DNA from: JBEVMS01 sp040508515
GTDB taxonomy: Bacteria > Pseudomonadota > Gammaproteobacteria > Xanthomonadales > Rhodanobacteraceae
Direction of reading: 5' to 3'
NCBI GenBank assembly: GCA_040508515.1
Contig: JBEVMS010000281.1
Span: 1 to 41,780, forward strand
DNA length: 41,780 nt
Shown here: piece after piece, positions 26,253-35,642 of the stretch
How positions within the stretch are numbered: position 1 is the stretch's first letter
Layout of the letters: every line of letters starts with the position of its first letter
Program-made: the position numbers and the translations under genes
The notes under the pieces: model-generated
Database searches by the model: none
Seen by the model: the letters and a program-made list of their open reading frames with translations, nothing else
Told to the model about the DNA's origin: nothing

Positions 26253-26930
26253 GTGATCCGCTTCGATCAAGTCAGCAAACGCTACGAAGGCGGCCATGAG
26301 GCGCTTTCGCAACTTTCCTTCGAGGTCGCCTCCGGCGAGATGGCCTTCGTCACCGGCCACTCCGGCGCGGGCAAGAGCACCTTGCTCAAGCTGCTGGCCT
26401 TGCTGGAGCGGCCTTCGCACGGGGTGATCACACTGGACGGGCAAAGCCTGGCCAAGCTGCGTCACGCCCAGGTGCCCAAGCTGCGCCGACGCCTGGGCAT
26501 GGTGTTCCAGGATCACCGCCTGCTGATGGACCGCAGCGTCTACGCCAATGTCGAGCTGCCGCTGGTGATCGGCGGCATCGCGCCGGCCGAGCGCGCCAAG
26601 CGCGTGCGCGCGGCGCTGGAAAAGGTCGGCTTGCTGTCCTACGAGCGCCAGTTGCCGGTCACCCTGTCGACCGGCGAGCAGCAGCGGGTGGGCATCGCCC
26701 GCGCGATCGTGGCGCGCCCGGCGGTGCTGATCGCCGACGAACCGACCGGCAACCTCGACCCCCAACTGGCGACCGAGATCATGGCCTTGTTCATCGAATT
26801 TCAGCAGACCGGCACCACCGTGCTGATCGCCAGCCATGATTTGCCGCTGCTCAAGCGCATGCGCCGGCGGGTGATCGTGCTTGATCACGGCCGTCTGGTC
26901 GCCGATGTGCAGCCGGAGGAAATTCTGTGA
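26253..26930 (+). CDS. ftsE: Cell division ATP-binding protein FtsE
   Basis: A 225-residue ABC ATPase: MIRFDQVSKRYEGGHEAL at the start, Walker A TGHSGAGKS, Q-loop VFQDHRLL, signature LSTGEQQR, Walker B VLIADEPTGNLDP and the H-loop SHD. With FtsX it forms the complex that activates periplasmic peptidoglycan amidases at the division site. The GTG at 26253 has GGGGA upstream. It overlaps ftsX by four bases (GTGA), so the two are coupled. Confidence 0.95.
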   Translation: MIRFDQVSKRYEGGHEALSQLSFEVASGEMAFVTGHSGAGKSTLLKLLALLERPSHGVITLDGQSLAKLRHAQVPKLRRRLGMVFQDHRLLMDRSVYANVELPLVIGGIAPAERAKRVRAALEKVGLLSYERQLPVTLSTGEQQRVGIARAIVARPAVLIADEPTGNLDPQLATEIMALFIEFQQTGTTVLIASHDLPLLKRMRRRVIVLDHGRLVADVQPEEIL

Positions 26931-27898
26931 GCGGCGCACCGGAGGCGGTCGCCGAGGTCGCGCCGCGGCGCGAGCGCAACCATCCCAGCCGCGTCGCCGG
27001 CTGGCGCCAGCATCATGCCTGGAGCGCTGCGGCCAGTTTGCGCCGCCTCGCTGCGCGGCCGCTGGGCAGTCTGCTGACAATCGCGGTGATGGGGCTGGCG
27101 TTGGCGCTGCCGCTGGCGTTCTACCTGCTGCTGGGTAACGTGCAGCGCTTCGGCGACGCGCTGGGACAGAGCGAGACGGTCAATGTCTTCCTGCAAAGCG
27201 GGCAGGTACAGGCGCAAGCGACGCTGTTGGCGACCCAATTGCGCGAGCGCGCGGATGTGCAGCAGGTCACCCTGAAAACTCCGCAGCAAGGCTTGGACGA
27301 CTTGGCCCAGATGCAGGGGTTTTCCGGCGCGGTGCATGCGCTGGACGACAATCCACTGCCGTATCTGTTGGAAGTGCTGCCCAAGCCCCAGCTCAGCGCC
27401 GATGAGGTCGCCGCGCTGGTCGGCGACATTCGCGGACTGGCCGGTGTGGACCAGGTGCAGGACGGCGGCAACTGGCGCCAGCGCCTGGATGCGCTGCTGG
27501 GCGTGGGCAATCGGCTGGTGACGGTGCTGGCCGTCTTGCTGTCGCTGGCGGCGCTGCTGGTGGTCGGCAATACGGTGCGCGTGGATATCAGCGGGCGTGC
27601 CGAGGAAATCGGCGTATTGACGCTGATTGGCGCCGGCCCGGCCTTCGTGCGGCGACCTTATCTGTATGCGGGCATCTGGTACGGCTTGTTCAGCGGCATC
27701 TTGGCCACCGCGCTGGCAATCGGGATCGAACTGGCGCTGGCCGAGCCGGTAGCCGCGCTGATTCACGTTTATGACGGCCGGCTGCAGGTGGGCGGATTGC
27801 CGCTGTGGTTGCTGGCGGCCACTCCATTGGCAGCCGCCGCGCTGGGATGGCTGGGCGCGCGCTTGGTCAGTGCCTGGCAACTGCATCTGGCGTCGTGA
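26927..27898 (+). CDS. ftsX: Cell division permease-like protein FtsX
   Basis: A 323-residue protein with a cytoplasmic N-terminus of about 45 residues, one membrane segment near 46-68, a periplasmic domain (about 70-190) and three further membrane segments. GNTVRVDISGRAEEIGVLTLIGAGPAF is the conserved FtsX cytoplasmic loop. The start GTG overlaps the ftsE stop. Periplasmic partners (EnvC-type amidase activators) are not in the window. The classical order ftsE-ftsX-rpoH is interrupted here by a decayed gene and ung. Confidence 0.93.
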   Translation: MSGAPEAVAEVAPRRERNHPSRVAGWRQHHAWSAAASLRRLAARPLGSLLTIAVMGLALALPLAFYLLLGNVQRFGDALGQSETVNVFLQSGQVQAQATLLATQLRERADVQQVTLKTPQQGLDDLAQMQGFSGAVHALDDNPLPYLLEVLPKPQLSADEVAALVGDIRGLAGVDQVQDGGNWRQRLDALLGVGNRLVTVLAVLLSLAALLVVGNTVRVDISGRAEEIGVLTLIGAGPAFVRRPYLYAGIWYGLFSGILATALAIGIELALAEPVAALIHVYDGRLQVGGLPLWLLAATPLAAAALGWLGARLVSAWQLHLAS

Positions 27899-27923
27899 CC
27901 GGGTCGTTTGCGCTGGAATAACC

Positions 27924-28364
27924 ATGGAATCACGCATTGCTAAAGGGCGGCTCACCGCACCGCGATTGCGCACGCGGATTACCGGGAGCTGCCGACGGTC
28001 GAGGCGGTCGGCTGCGCCAGTGGCGCCGAGGCCAAGGCGATGCTGGCCGAGGGTCTGTTCCATGTCACACGGTGGCACTGAGTTTGCCCGACATGGATGA
28101 ACGGATACGTGGAAAAAGAGGGCCAAGTCGTCGCGCTGGCGACTACGCGCGTGATGCAAAAGCATGGCTTGAGCGTACCGCATGGGATCAGCGCCGAGGA
28201 TGTGCTGCGGCAGCTGAAAGAGGGGCTTGCGCCGGGCGGCGCGGTATCGAACTGGTGCTGACGGACCTGATGGAAAACCGATCAAGGAACATGTGTTGAT
28301 GACCACGTTGTTATTCCCATGGCGCGTCGCGCAGCACCTGCGTCGGTACGCGGCCGCCGTATGA
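27924..28364 (+). pseudogene. Multiply frameshifted gene remnant between ftsX and ung, family not recognised
   Basis: After an ATG at 27924 with GGAA upstream, protein-like sequence jumps between frames. From 27956 one frame reads HADYRELPTVEAVGCASGAE up to a stop near 28081. From 28097 another frame reads MNGYVEKEGQVVALATTRVM and continues to KEGLAPGGAV, stopping at 28261. A third frame then reads DGKPIKEHVLMTTLLFPWRV and ends at a TGA (28362-28364) that overlaps the ung ATG as ATGA. The overlap suggests that the intact ancestor was translationally coupled to ung. The 54-residue middle segment has its own ATG and stop and could be expressed. I do not recognise the family. Confidence 0.6.
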
Positions 28365-29062
28365 GTACCAAGCGGTTGAAGCTGGAGGCCTCGTGGAAGG
28401 CGCGTCTGGGCGATTACTTCGAGCGTCCGCAAATGCAGGCGCTGGCCGAGTTCCTGCGCCACGAAAAACAGCTCGGTAAGGTGATCTACCCGCCCGGTCC
28501 GGAGATCTTCGCCGCGTTCGCCCACACCCCGTTCGAGGCGGTACGCGTGGTGATTCTGGGTCAAGACCCCTATCACGGCCCCGGACAGGCCCACGGCCTG
28601 TGCTTTTCGGTGCGGCCCGGTGTCGCGGTGCCGCCTTCGTTGGTGAATATCTTCAAGGAAATTCGCCGCGACTTAGGGATCGCGCCGCCCGACCACGGCT
28701 GCCTGACCCCCTGGGCCGATCGCGGCGTGCTGTTGCTCAACAGCGTCATGACGGTCGAGGCGGGCCATGCCGGCGCGCATCAGGGCAAAGGGTGGGAGGG
28801 CTTTACCGATGCGGCGATCGAGGCGCTCAACCGCGAGCGCCAGGGCCTGGTGTTTCTGCTCTGGGGCGCTTACGCCCAGCGCAAAGGGCGATTGATTGAT
28901 CCGGCCCGGCATCACGTGTTGCAATCGGTACATCCTTCACCGTTGTCGGCGCATCGCGGCTTTCTGGGCTGTGGGCACTTTTCGGCGGCCAACGCCTACC
29001 TGCAAGCCCAGGGCCTGGCGCCGATCGACTGGTCGTTGCCGCCGCGCGGCGCGTTCAGTTAG
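28361..29062 (+). CDS. ung: Uracil-DNA glycosylase, family 1
   Basis: A 233-residue protein with VVILGQDPYHGPGQAHGL (catalytic Asp69 in GQDPYH), LLLNSVMTVEAG, VFLLWGAYAQ and SVHPSPLSAHRGF (His191). These are the water-activating, uracil-binding and DNA-intercalating loops of family 1 UDG, which removes uracil from DNA to start base excision repair. The ATG at 28361 matches the usual Ung start region (LEASWKARLGDYF); the frame runs 14 codons further upstream into the pseudogene. rpoH follows after 177 bases. Confidence 0.95.
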   Translation: MSTKRLKLEASWKARLGDYFERPQMQALAEFLRHEKQLGKVIYPPGPEIFAAFAHTPFEAVRVVILGQDPYHGPGQAHGLCFSVRPGVAVPPSLVNIFKEIRRDLGIAPPDHGCLTPWADRGVLLLNSVMTVEAGHAGAHQGKGWEGFTDAAIEALNRERQGLVFLLWGAYAQRKGRLIDPARHHVLQSVHPSPLSAHRGFLGCGHFSAANAYLQAQGLAPIDWSLPPRGAFS

Positions 29063-29169
29063 CCTGTTCCGGCACTTGACCGATCCCAGAAACACAATGT
29101 GACCGGTAATGCAACAGTCTGGATGGACAGCAACCTAGATTTACTGTACGATTTGGTTCATTAAAGATC

Positions 29170-29198
29170 GGAACTTTTCCGGTCTTTAGCACTCCAAA
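29170..29198 (+). promoter_or_regulatory. Sigma-E (RpoE)-type promoter upstream of rpoH
   Basis: GGAACTT (29170-29176), then 16 bases, then TCCAAA (29193-29198). The -35 is a perfect match to the RpoE consensus, and the -10 resembles the TC-A type. Transcription would start near 29205, about 35 bases before the rpoH ATG. A second imperfect palindrome (AAAGATCGG / CCGGTCTTT, 29163-29187) surrounds the -35. Confidence 0.65.
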
Positions 29199-29212
29199 TA
29201 TCCGAGTGCTAA
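29186..29212. promoter_or_regulatory. CIRCE element (HrcA operator) upstream of rpoH
   Basis: TTAGCACTC, nine bases, GAGTGCTAA: an exact match to the CIRCE consensus bound by the HrcA heat-shock repressor, normally found before groES or hrcA/dnaK operons. It covers the -10 and the start site of the sigma-E-type promoter and ends 27 bases before the rpoH ATG, so bound HrcA should block that promoter. Confidence 0.92.
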
Positions 29213-29239
29213 GCTGCTGAATCCTTCTGGAGGTTCCAC

Positions 29240-30097
<858 letters not shown>

Positions 30098-30126
30098 TTG
30101 CGCGGTGTCGTGGTGGCGTTTCCCTG

Positions 30127-30152
30127 CACGGCCTCCTTCGCGGGAGGCCGTG
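30127..30152 (+). terminator. Hairpin terminator candidate after rpoH
   Basis: CACGGCCTCC, loop TTCGCG, GGAGGCCGTG: a perfect 10-bp stem 29 bases after the stop. No strong T-run follows, so termination may be partial. Confidence 0.5.
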
Positions 30153-30187
30153 TGTGCTTGTAGCGGGCACCGTCCGCTGCCGACTCG

Positions 30188-30880
30188 ATGACAATGACGA
30201 TGCCCAACGTGCTGGTAATCGAAGACGACGAGGTGACGGCGCGTGAGATCGTCGCCGAACTGTCGGTGCATGGCATGACCGCCGAATGGGTGGCTGATGG
30301 CCGGCTCGGATTGGAGCGCGCCAGCAGCGAGCCGTTCGACATGATCACCTTGGATCGCATGCTGCCCGGCATGGACGGGATCGACGTGGTGGCGGCCTTG
30401 CGGCAGCGTCAGGTCGATGTGCCGGTGCTGATGATCAGCGCGCTCAGCGATGTCGACGAGCGCGTGCGCGGTCTGCGCGCCGGCGGTGACGATTACCTCA
30501 CCAAGCCGTTCGCGCCCGATGAGATGGCGGCGCGGGTGGAGGTGCTGCTGCGTCGTCGCCAGCCGCAGCAAAGCGCGCAGTGGCTGCGGGTGGCCGATCT
30601 GGAACTGGACTTGCTTCGCCACGAGGCCTTTCGCCAGGGCCAGCCGCTGAATCTGTTGCCCACCGAATACCGGCTGTTGGAATTCCTGATGCGCAATTCC
30701 GGCCAGGTACTGACCCGCTCGATGATTTTCGAGACGGTGTGGGGGTTTCATTTCGATCCCGGCACCAACGTGATCGATGTCCATATCGGCCGCCTGCGGC
30801 GCAAGATCGACGGCACCGGCCAGTCGCCGTTGATTCGCACCATTCGCGGCTCGGGGTATTTGCTTGCGCCCGCTCATTGA
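30188..30880 (+). CDS. OmpR-family response regulator
   Basis: A 230-residue two-domain regulator. The receiver domain has the acidic pocket IEDDE, phosphoacceptor Asp56 in ITLDRMLPGMDG, and Lys106 in YLTKPFAPDEM. The C-terminal winged helix ends with NVIDVHIGRLRRKIDGTG and TIRGSGYLL. Three in-frame ATGs (30188, 30194, 30200) compete for the start; no Shine-Dalgarno decides between them. The histidine kinase gene overlaps its end by 17 bases. With an RND pump downstream on the same strand, control of that pump is the likely job, possibly through the CATGCG repeats at 32361-32397. Confidence 0.92.
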   Translation: MTMTMPNVLVIEDDEVTAREIVAELSVHGMTAEWVADGRLGLERASSEPFDMITLDRMLPGMDGIDVVAALRQRQVDVPVLMISALSDVDERVRGLRAGGDDYLTKPFAPDEMAARVEVLLRRRQPQQSAQWLRVADLELDLLRHEAFRQGQPLNLLPTEYRLLEFLMRNSGQVLTRSMIFETVWGFHFDPGTNVIDVHIGRLRRKIDGTGQSPLIRTIRGSGYLLAPAH

Positions 30881-32315
30881 TGCCGGCCGTTCGGCCACCA
30901 CGCGGTTGATCATGATCTACGGCGGGCTGTTCGCCCTGTGGTGCGTGGCCTTGCTGGGTGTGGTGCAGTGGGAGGCCTCCACGTATCTGACCGGCGTGAT
31001 CGACCAACTGCTGGTGCAGCGGATGAACTATCTGGTTACCACCGAGCCACAGCGGTTATCCGCCACCGTGGACGCGGCCGCCGCGATGGACCCGGGTCGG
31101 CTGATGTGGGCCGGTCTGTTCGACGCCGATGGCAAGGCGGTTGCCGGCAACATCGTCCATCTGCCGCCGGGCTTGCAGCCGGACGACGCGATCCATTCGC
31201 TCGACGAGCCGGCGATGCATGCCGGTATCGGCGAATTTCTGCGCGCGCGCGCCCTGGCTGTTCGCCTGCCGAGCGGCCAATTGCTGGTGCTGGCCAAGAC
31301 CACCAGTACCATCGATGGGCTCGGTGCGATCATCCGTCGCGGCTTGCTGTGGGGCCTGTCGCTGACGCTGATTCCGGGCCTGCTCGGCGGTATCTTGCTC
31401 AGTCGCGGACCGGCACGGCGCATCCGTCAGATTCAGCTCGCCACCGAGCCGGTACGCCGCGGCGACTTGACCGGTCGTCTGCCGGTCAGCCGGCGCGGTG
31501 ACGAGCTGGATCTGCTGGCCGGCATCGTCAACACCATGCTGGATGAGATAGAGCGGCTGATGGGCGAGGTGAAGGGCGTCTGCGACAACATCGCGCACGA
31601 CTTGCGCACGCCGCTGACCCGTTTGCGCGCGCGCCTGTATCGGGCGCAGCAACAGCTCGATGGCGCCCCGCAGGCGAAGCTGATCGAAAGCAGCCTGGCC
31701 GATATCGACAGTCTGCTGGCACGTTTTCGCGCCTTGCTGCGCATCTCCGAGCTGGAGGATCGCAAGCGCAGCGTGTGTTTCAGCCAGGTAGATCTCAAGA
31801 GCGTGCTGGCCCAGGTGCATGAGTTCTATGCCCCGCTGGCGGAGGATCGCGGTCAACATTTCGAGTTAGATGTACCGACGTTGGCACCGCTGCGCGCCGA
31901 CCCGCATTTGTTGTTCGAAGCCTTCGCCAACCTGGTCGGCAACGCCATCAAATTCACTCCCGAGGGCGGCTGGGTACGCATCCGCGCGCAGGCCGAGGCG
32001 GGTGGTTTACGGGTTGACGTGCTCGACAGCGGACCGGGCATTCCCTTGGGCGAGCGCGAGGCGGTGAAGCGGCGTTTCTATCGCGGTGACAGCAGCCGCA
32101 GCACGGCCGGTTCCGGGCTGGGCCTGAGCATCGTGAGCGCGATCGCCGGCTTGCACGGCTACAGCCTGGAGATCGGGGAAAATGCCGCGGGCGCGCGGAT
32201 TACGCTGCACTGCCATAACCGTTCGAGCGAGAGCGACATGCCGGTCACCGAGCCGACCGTGGTGGTGGCCGAGCGTTTGCTGCCAGTGGATACGGCGACA
32301 CTCGTGGATTCCTGA
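30864..32315 (+). CDS. Sensor histidine kinase partner of the OmpR-type regulator
   Basis: A 483-residue kinase with two membrane segments (about 14-36 and 161-180) flanking a periplasmic sensor domain of about 120 residues, then a HAMP domain, the dimerisation helix with DNIAHDLRTPLTRL (phospho-acceptor His245), and a HATPase with N box LFEAFANLVGNAIKF (Asn360), DSGPGIP and GSGLGLSIV. The start is a TTG at 30864 that overlaps the regulator; the first ATG in frame (30912) would fall inside the first membrane segment, so the TTG is preferred. The signal sensed is not evident. A tail of about 30 residues follows the catalytic domain. Confidence 0.9.
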   Translation: MRPLIDAGRSATTRLIMIYGGLFALWCVALLGVVQWEASTYLTGVIDQLLVQRMNYLVTTEPQRLSATVDAAAAMDPGRLMWAGLFDADGKAVAGNIVHLPPGLQPDDAIHSLDEPAMHAGIGEFLRARALAVRLPSGQLLVLAKTTSTIDGLGAIIRRGLLWGLSLTLIPGLLGGILLSRGPARRIRQIQLATEPVRRGDLTGRLPVSRRGDELDLLAGIVNTMLDEIERLMGEVKGVCDNIAHDLRTPLTRLRARLYRAQQQLDGAPQAKLIESSLADIDSLLARFRALLRISELEDRKRSVCFSQVDLKSVLAQVHEFYAPLAEDRGQHFELDVPTLAPLRADPHLLFEAFANLVGNAIKFTPEGGWVRIRAQAEAGGLRVDVLDSGPGIPLGEREAVKRRFYRGDSSRSTAGSGLGLSIVSAIAGLHGYSLEIGENAAGARITLHCHNRSSESDMPVTEPTVVVAERLLPVDTATLVDS

Positions 32316-32341
32316 GCGCGCCAGCCATGGCGTTGGCGCGC
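32316..32341 (+). terminator. GC hairpin immediately after the histidine kinase stop
   Basis: GCGCGCCA, loop of 10, TGGCGCGC: a perfect 8-bp stem. It could attenuate read-through from the two-component genes into the pump genes. There is no T-run. Confidence 0.35.
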
Positions 32342-32360
32342 GAATGAATGAAATTATCTT

Positions 32361-32397
32361 CATGCGCTTGAGCCACATGCGTGCATTGCAGCATGCG
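32361..32397 (+). promoter_or_regulatory. Three CATGCG direct repeats ahead of the RND operon
   Basis: CATGCG starts at 32361, 32376 and 32392, spacings of 15 and 16 bases, in the short gap between the kinase and the pump permease gene and next to an AT-rich stretch. This is a candidate binding site for the upstream regulator, but the spacing is longer than the usual 10-11 bases of OmpR-family sites. Confidence 0.3.
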
Positions 32398-32438
32398 AAA
32401 ATTGCTCGGATGCACCATCTCGCCTTGGAATCCAACGC

Positions 32439-35400
32439 ATGTTAGGCATCGTCCGGATCGCGCTGACGCGGCCCTATACTTTTGTCGTCTTCGCGATGCT
32501 GATTTTTATCTTCGGCGTGCTGTCGGCATTGCGCACGCCGACGGATATCTTTCCAGATATCAACATTCCGGTGATCGCGGTCGCGTGGCAGTACACCGGG
32601 CTGACCCCGGACCAGATGGCCGGGCGCATCACCTCGCCCTACGAGCGCGTGCTGACCACCACGGTCAACGACATCGAGCATATCGAGTCGCAGTCGTTGA
32701 ATGGCGTGGGCATTGTGAAGATCTTCTTCCAGCCCGGGGTCAATATCGCGACGGCCAATGCGCAGGTCACCGCCGTCTCGCAAACCTTGCTCAAGCAGTT
32801 GCCGCCCAACAGCACGCCGCCGCTGATTTTGAACTACAGCGCATCGACCGTGCCGATCATCCAGTTGGCGTTGTCCGGACAGGGTTTGAGCGAGCAGAAC
32901 CTGGGCGATCTTGGCTTGAATATTTTGCGTCCGCAGCTGGTCACGGTGCCGGGCGCGGCGATTCCCTATCCGTTCGGCGGCAAGACGCGCCAGGTGCAAA
33001 TCGACCTGGATGCACAGGCGATGCAGGCGCGTGGCCTGTCGGCGCAGGACGTGGCCAACGCGCTGGCTGCGCAGAACCTGACCACCCCGATCGGTACGCA
33101 GAAGATCGGCAAGTTCGAATACGTGATGCAGCTCAATGATGCCGCTGAGGAGATCGCCGACCTGGGCGACCTGCCGGTCAAGCAGGTCAACGGCACCACC
33201 ATCTACATCCGCGACGTCGCCCAGGTGCGCGACGGCAACCCGCCGCAGACCAATATCGTGCACGTCGACGGCACCCGTTCGGCGATGCTGTCGGTGTTCA
33301 AAAACGGTTCGACCTCGACGCTGGCGATCGTCGCCGGCATCCGCGACCGGCTGGCGGAGATGAAGAGCAGCCTGCCCGATGCGCTGAAGATCACCCCGAT
33401 CGGCGACCAGTCGGTGTTCGTGCGCTCGGCGATCGATGGGGTGATCCGCGAAGGTGTGATCGCGGCTGCGCTGACAAGCCTGATGATCCTGCTGTTCCTG
33501 GGCAGCTGGCGCTCGACGCTGATCATCGCCACCTCGATTCCGCTGGCGATCCTCGGCTCGGTGTTCACTCTGGCGGCGGTCGGCGAGACGCTGAACATCA
33601 TGACCCTGGGCGGACTGGCGCTGGCGGTGGGCATTCTGGTCGATGAGGCCACGGTGACCATTGAGAACATCAACTACCACCTGGAAATGGGTAAAGACGT
33701 CGAGACGGCCATCATCGACGGCGCCTCGCAGATCATCGTGCCGGCGTTCGTCTCGCTGCTGTGCATCTGCATCGTGTTTGTGCCGATGTTCTTCCTACCT
33801 GGCGTGGCCCGCTTCCTGTTCGTGCCGATGGCCGAGGCGGTGATCTTCGCGATGATCTTCTCCTTCGTGCTCTCGCGTACTTTGGTGCTGACCATGGCCA
33901 AGTACCTGCTGCAGGCGCATCCGCCGACGGTGGACGAGCATGGCCAGCATCTGGCGCAGCCGCGCACGCGCAATCCGCTGGCGCGTTTCCAGCGCGGTTT
34001 CGTCGACGTCTTCGAGCGTCTGCGCGCCGGCTACAGCGGCCTGCTGCACCTGGCGATGGAGCACCGCAAGCTGTTCATCGTCGGCTACATGGCCTTCGTG
34101 GTGGTCTCGTTTGCGCTGGTGCCCGGGCTGGGCCGCAACTTTTTTCCCGACGTCGATGCCGGCCAGATCCTGATGCATGCGCGGGTACCGGTGGGTACAC
34201 GCCTTGAAGTGTCGTCCGAGCAGTTCGCCCAAATGGAAAAGGCGATCAAGCGGATTATTCCGCCCAGCGAGCTTAACGTCATCGTCGACAACATCGGCCA
34301 GTACGTCAGCAGCATCAACAACATCTACAACAACACCGGCGAGATCGGCACGCAGGATGGCGATATCCAGATTTCGCTGAAGGAAGGCCACCGACCGACC
34401 GCCGACTATGTGCGCATCCTGCGCGAACAGATGCCCAAGCTGTTTCCCGGCACCACGTTCTCGTTCCCGCCGGCAGACATCGTCAGCCAGATTTTGAACT
34501 TCGGTTCGCCGGCGCCGATCGATTTGCAGATCCGTGGCCAGAATCTCGCGGCCAACTACGTCTACGCCAATCAGCTGCTGGAGCGAATCCGCCGCATTCC
34601 TGGCGTGGTCGATGCGCGCATCCAGCAGTCGCCGGGCGTGCCCACGTTCAAGATCGACGTCGACCGCACCCGCGCGCAGTTGCTCGGCGTCAACGAGCGC
34701 GATGTCACTAACAGCCTGAGCACCAGCCTGGCCGGCTCCACCCAGGCCGCGCCGACCTTTTGGCTCAATCCGGTCAATGGGGTGTCTTATCTGATCGCGA
34801 TCCAGTCGCCGCAGTACAGCGTCGATACGCTGGCGGCATTGAACAATCTGCCGATCACGCCCAGCTCCGGCAACAGCCAACAGGTGCTCGGCGCGCTGGC
34901 CAGCGTCACCCGCACGCACAGCAATACCGTGGTCAGTCAGTACAACATCCGCTCGATGGTGGATATCTACGCCACCACGCAGGGGCGTGACCTGGGCGCG
35001 GTGGCCGCGGACATCAACGGCGTGCTGCAAGACACCGCCAAGTCGCTGCCCAAGGCCACCACGGCGGTTCTGCTGGGCCAGGTGCAGACGATGAACAGCG
35101 CGTATTCCGGCCTGCTGTTCGGCCTGCTCGGCGCGATTGTGCTGATCTATCTGTTGATCGTGGTGAATTTCCAGTCGTGGAGCGATCCGTTCGTCATCAT
35201 CACTGCCTTGCCCGCGGCGCTGGCCGGCATCGTGTGGATGCTGTTCGTCACCCGCACCACGCTGTCGGTGCCGGCGCTGACCGGCGCGATCATGTGCATG
35301 GGTGTGGCCACCGCCAACTCGGTGTTGGTGGTGAGCTTCTGCCGCGAGCGCTTGGATATGCACGGCGACGCCACCCTGGCCGCGCGCGAAGCCGGCTTCG

Positions 35401-35642
35401 TGCGCTTCCGTCCGGTGTTGATGACCGCGCTGGCGATGATGATCGGCATGGTGCCGATGGCGCTGGGCCTGGGCGACGGCGGCGAGCAGAACGCGCCGCT
35501 GGGCCGCGCGGTGATCGGCGGCCTGCTGTTTGCCACCATGACGACTTTGATGTTTGTTCCCGTGGTCTTCGCGATCATCCACGCGCGGCACGGCCGCGCC
35601 TCTGACTTGGCCATCTCCGGAGAGCCCGCCCATGTCCTCTGA
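32439..35642 (+). CDS. RND-family efflux transporter permease (AcrB/HAE1-like)
   Basis: A 1067-residue protein with the RND plan: one N-terminal membrane helix, a large periplasmic loop, a block of helices, a second large loop and a C-terminal helix block. The start MLGIVRIALTRPYTFVVFAM and helix-4 segment GGLALAVGILVDEATVTIEN are typical. Where AcrB has the proton-relay pair Asp407-Asp408 this protein has Asp-Glu, and where AcrB has Lys940 (GLSAKNAIL) it has GVATANSVL with Ala. The ATG at 32439 follows GGAA. The adaptor gene overlaps its end by 11 bases, and the outer-membrane gene overlaps the adaptor, so this is one operon for a complete tripartite pump. The substrate is unknown. Confidence 0.93.
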   Translation: MLGIVRIALTRPYTFVVFAMLIFIFGVLSALRTPTDIFPDINIPVIAVAWQYTGLTPDQMAGRITSPYERVLTTTVNDIEHIESQSLNGVGIVKIFFQPGVNIATANAQVTAVSQTLLKQLPPNSTPPLILNYSASTVPIIQLALSGQGLSEQNLGDLGLNILRPQLVTVPGAAIPYPFGGKTRQVQIDLDAQAMQARGLSAQDVANALAAQNLTTPIGTQKIGKFEYVMQLNDAAEEIADLGDLPVKQVNGTTIYIRDVAQVRDGNPPQTNIVHVDGTRSAMLSVFKNGSTSTLAIVAGIRDRLAEMKSSLPDALKITPIGDQSVFVRSAIDGVIREGVIAAALTSLMILLFLGSWRSTLIIATSIPLAILGSVFTLAAVGETLNIMTLGGLALAVGILVDEATVTIENINYHLEMGKDVETAIIDGASQIIVPAFVSLLCICIVFVPMFFLPGVARFLFVPMAEAVIFAMIFSFVLSRTLVLTMAKYLLQAHPPTVDEHGQHLAQPRTRNPLARFQRGFVDVFERLRAGYSGLLHLAMEHRKLFIVGYMAFVVVSFALVPGLGRNFFPDVDAGQILMHARVPVGTRLEVSSEQFAQMEKAIKRIIPPSELNVIVDNIGQYVSSINNIYNNTGEIGTQDGDIQISLKEGHRPTADYVRILREQMPKLFPGTTFSFPPADIVSQILNFGSPAPIDLQIRGQNLAANYVYANQLLERIRRIPGVVDARIQQSPGVPTFKIDVDRTRAQLLGVNERDVTNSLSTSLAGSTQAAPTFWLNPVNGVSYLIAIQSPQYSVDTLAALNNLPITPSSGNSQQVLGALASVTRTHSNTVVSQYNIRSMVDIYATTQGRDLGAVAADINGVLQDTAKSLPKATTAVLLGQVQTMNSAYSGLLFGLLGAIVLIYLLIVVNFQSWSDPFVIITALPAALAGIVWMLFVTRTTLSVPALTGAIMCMGVATANSVLVVSFCRERLDMHGDATLAAREAGFVRFRPVLMTALAMMIGMVPMALGLGDGGEQNAPLGRAVIGGLLFATMTTLMFVPVVFAIIHARHGRASDLAISGEPAHVL

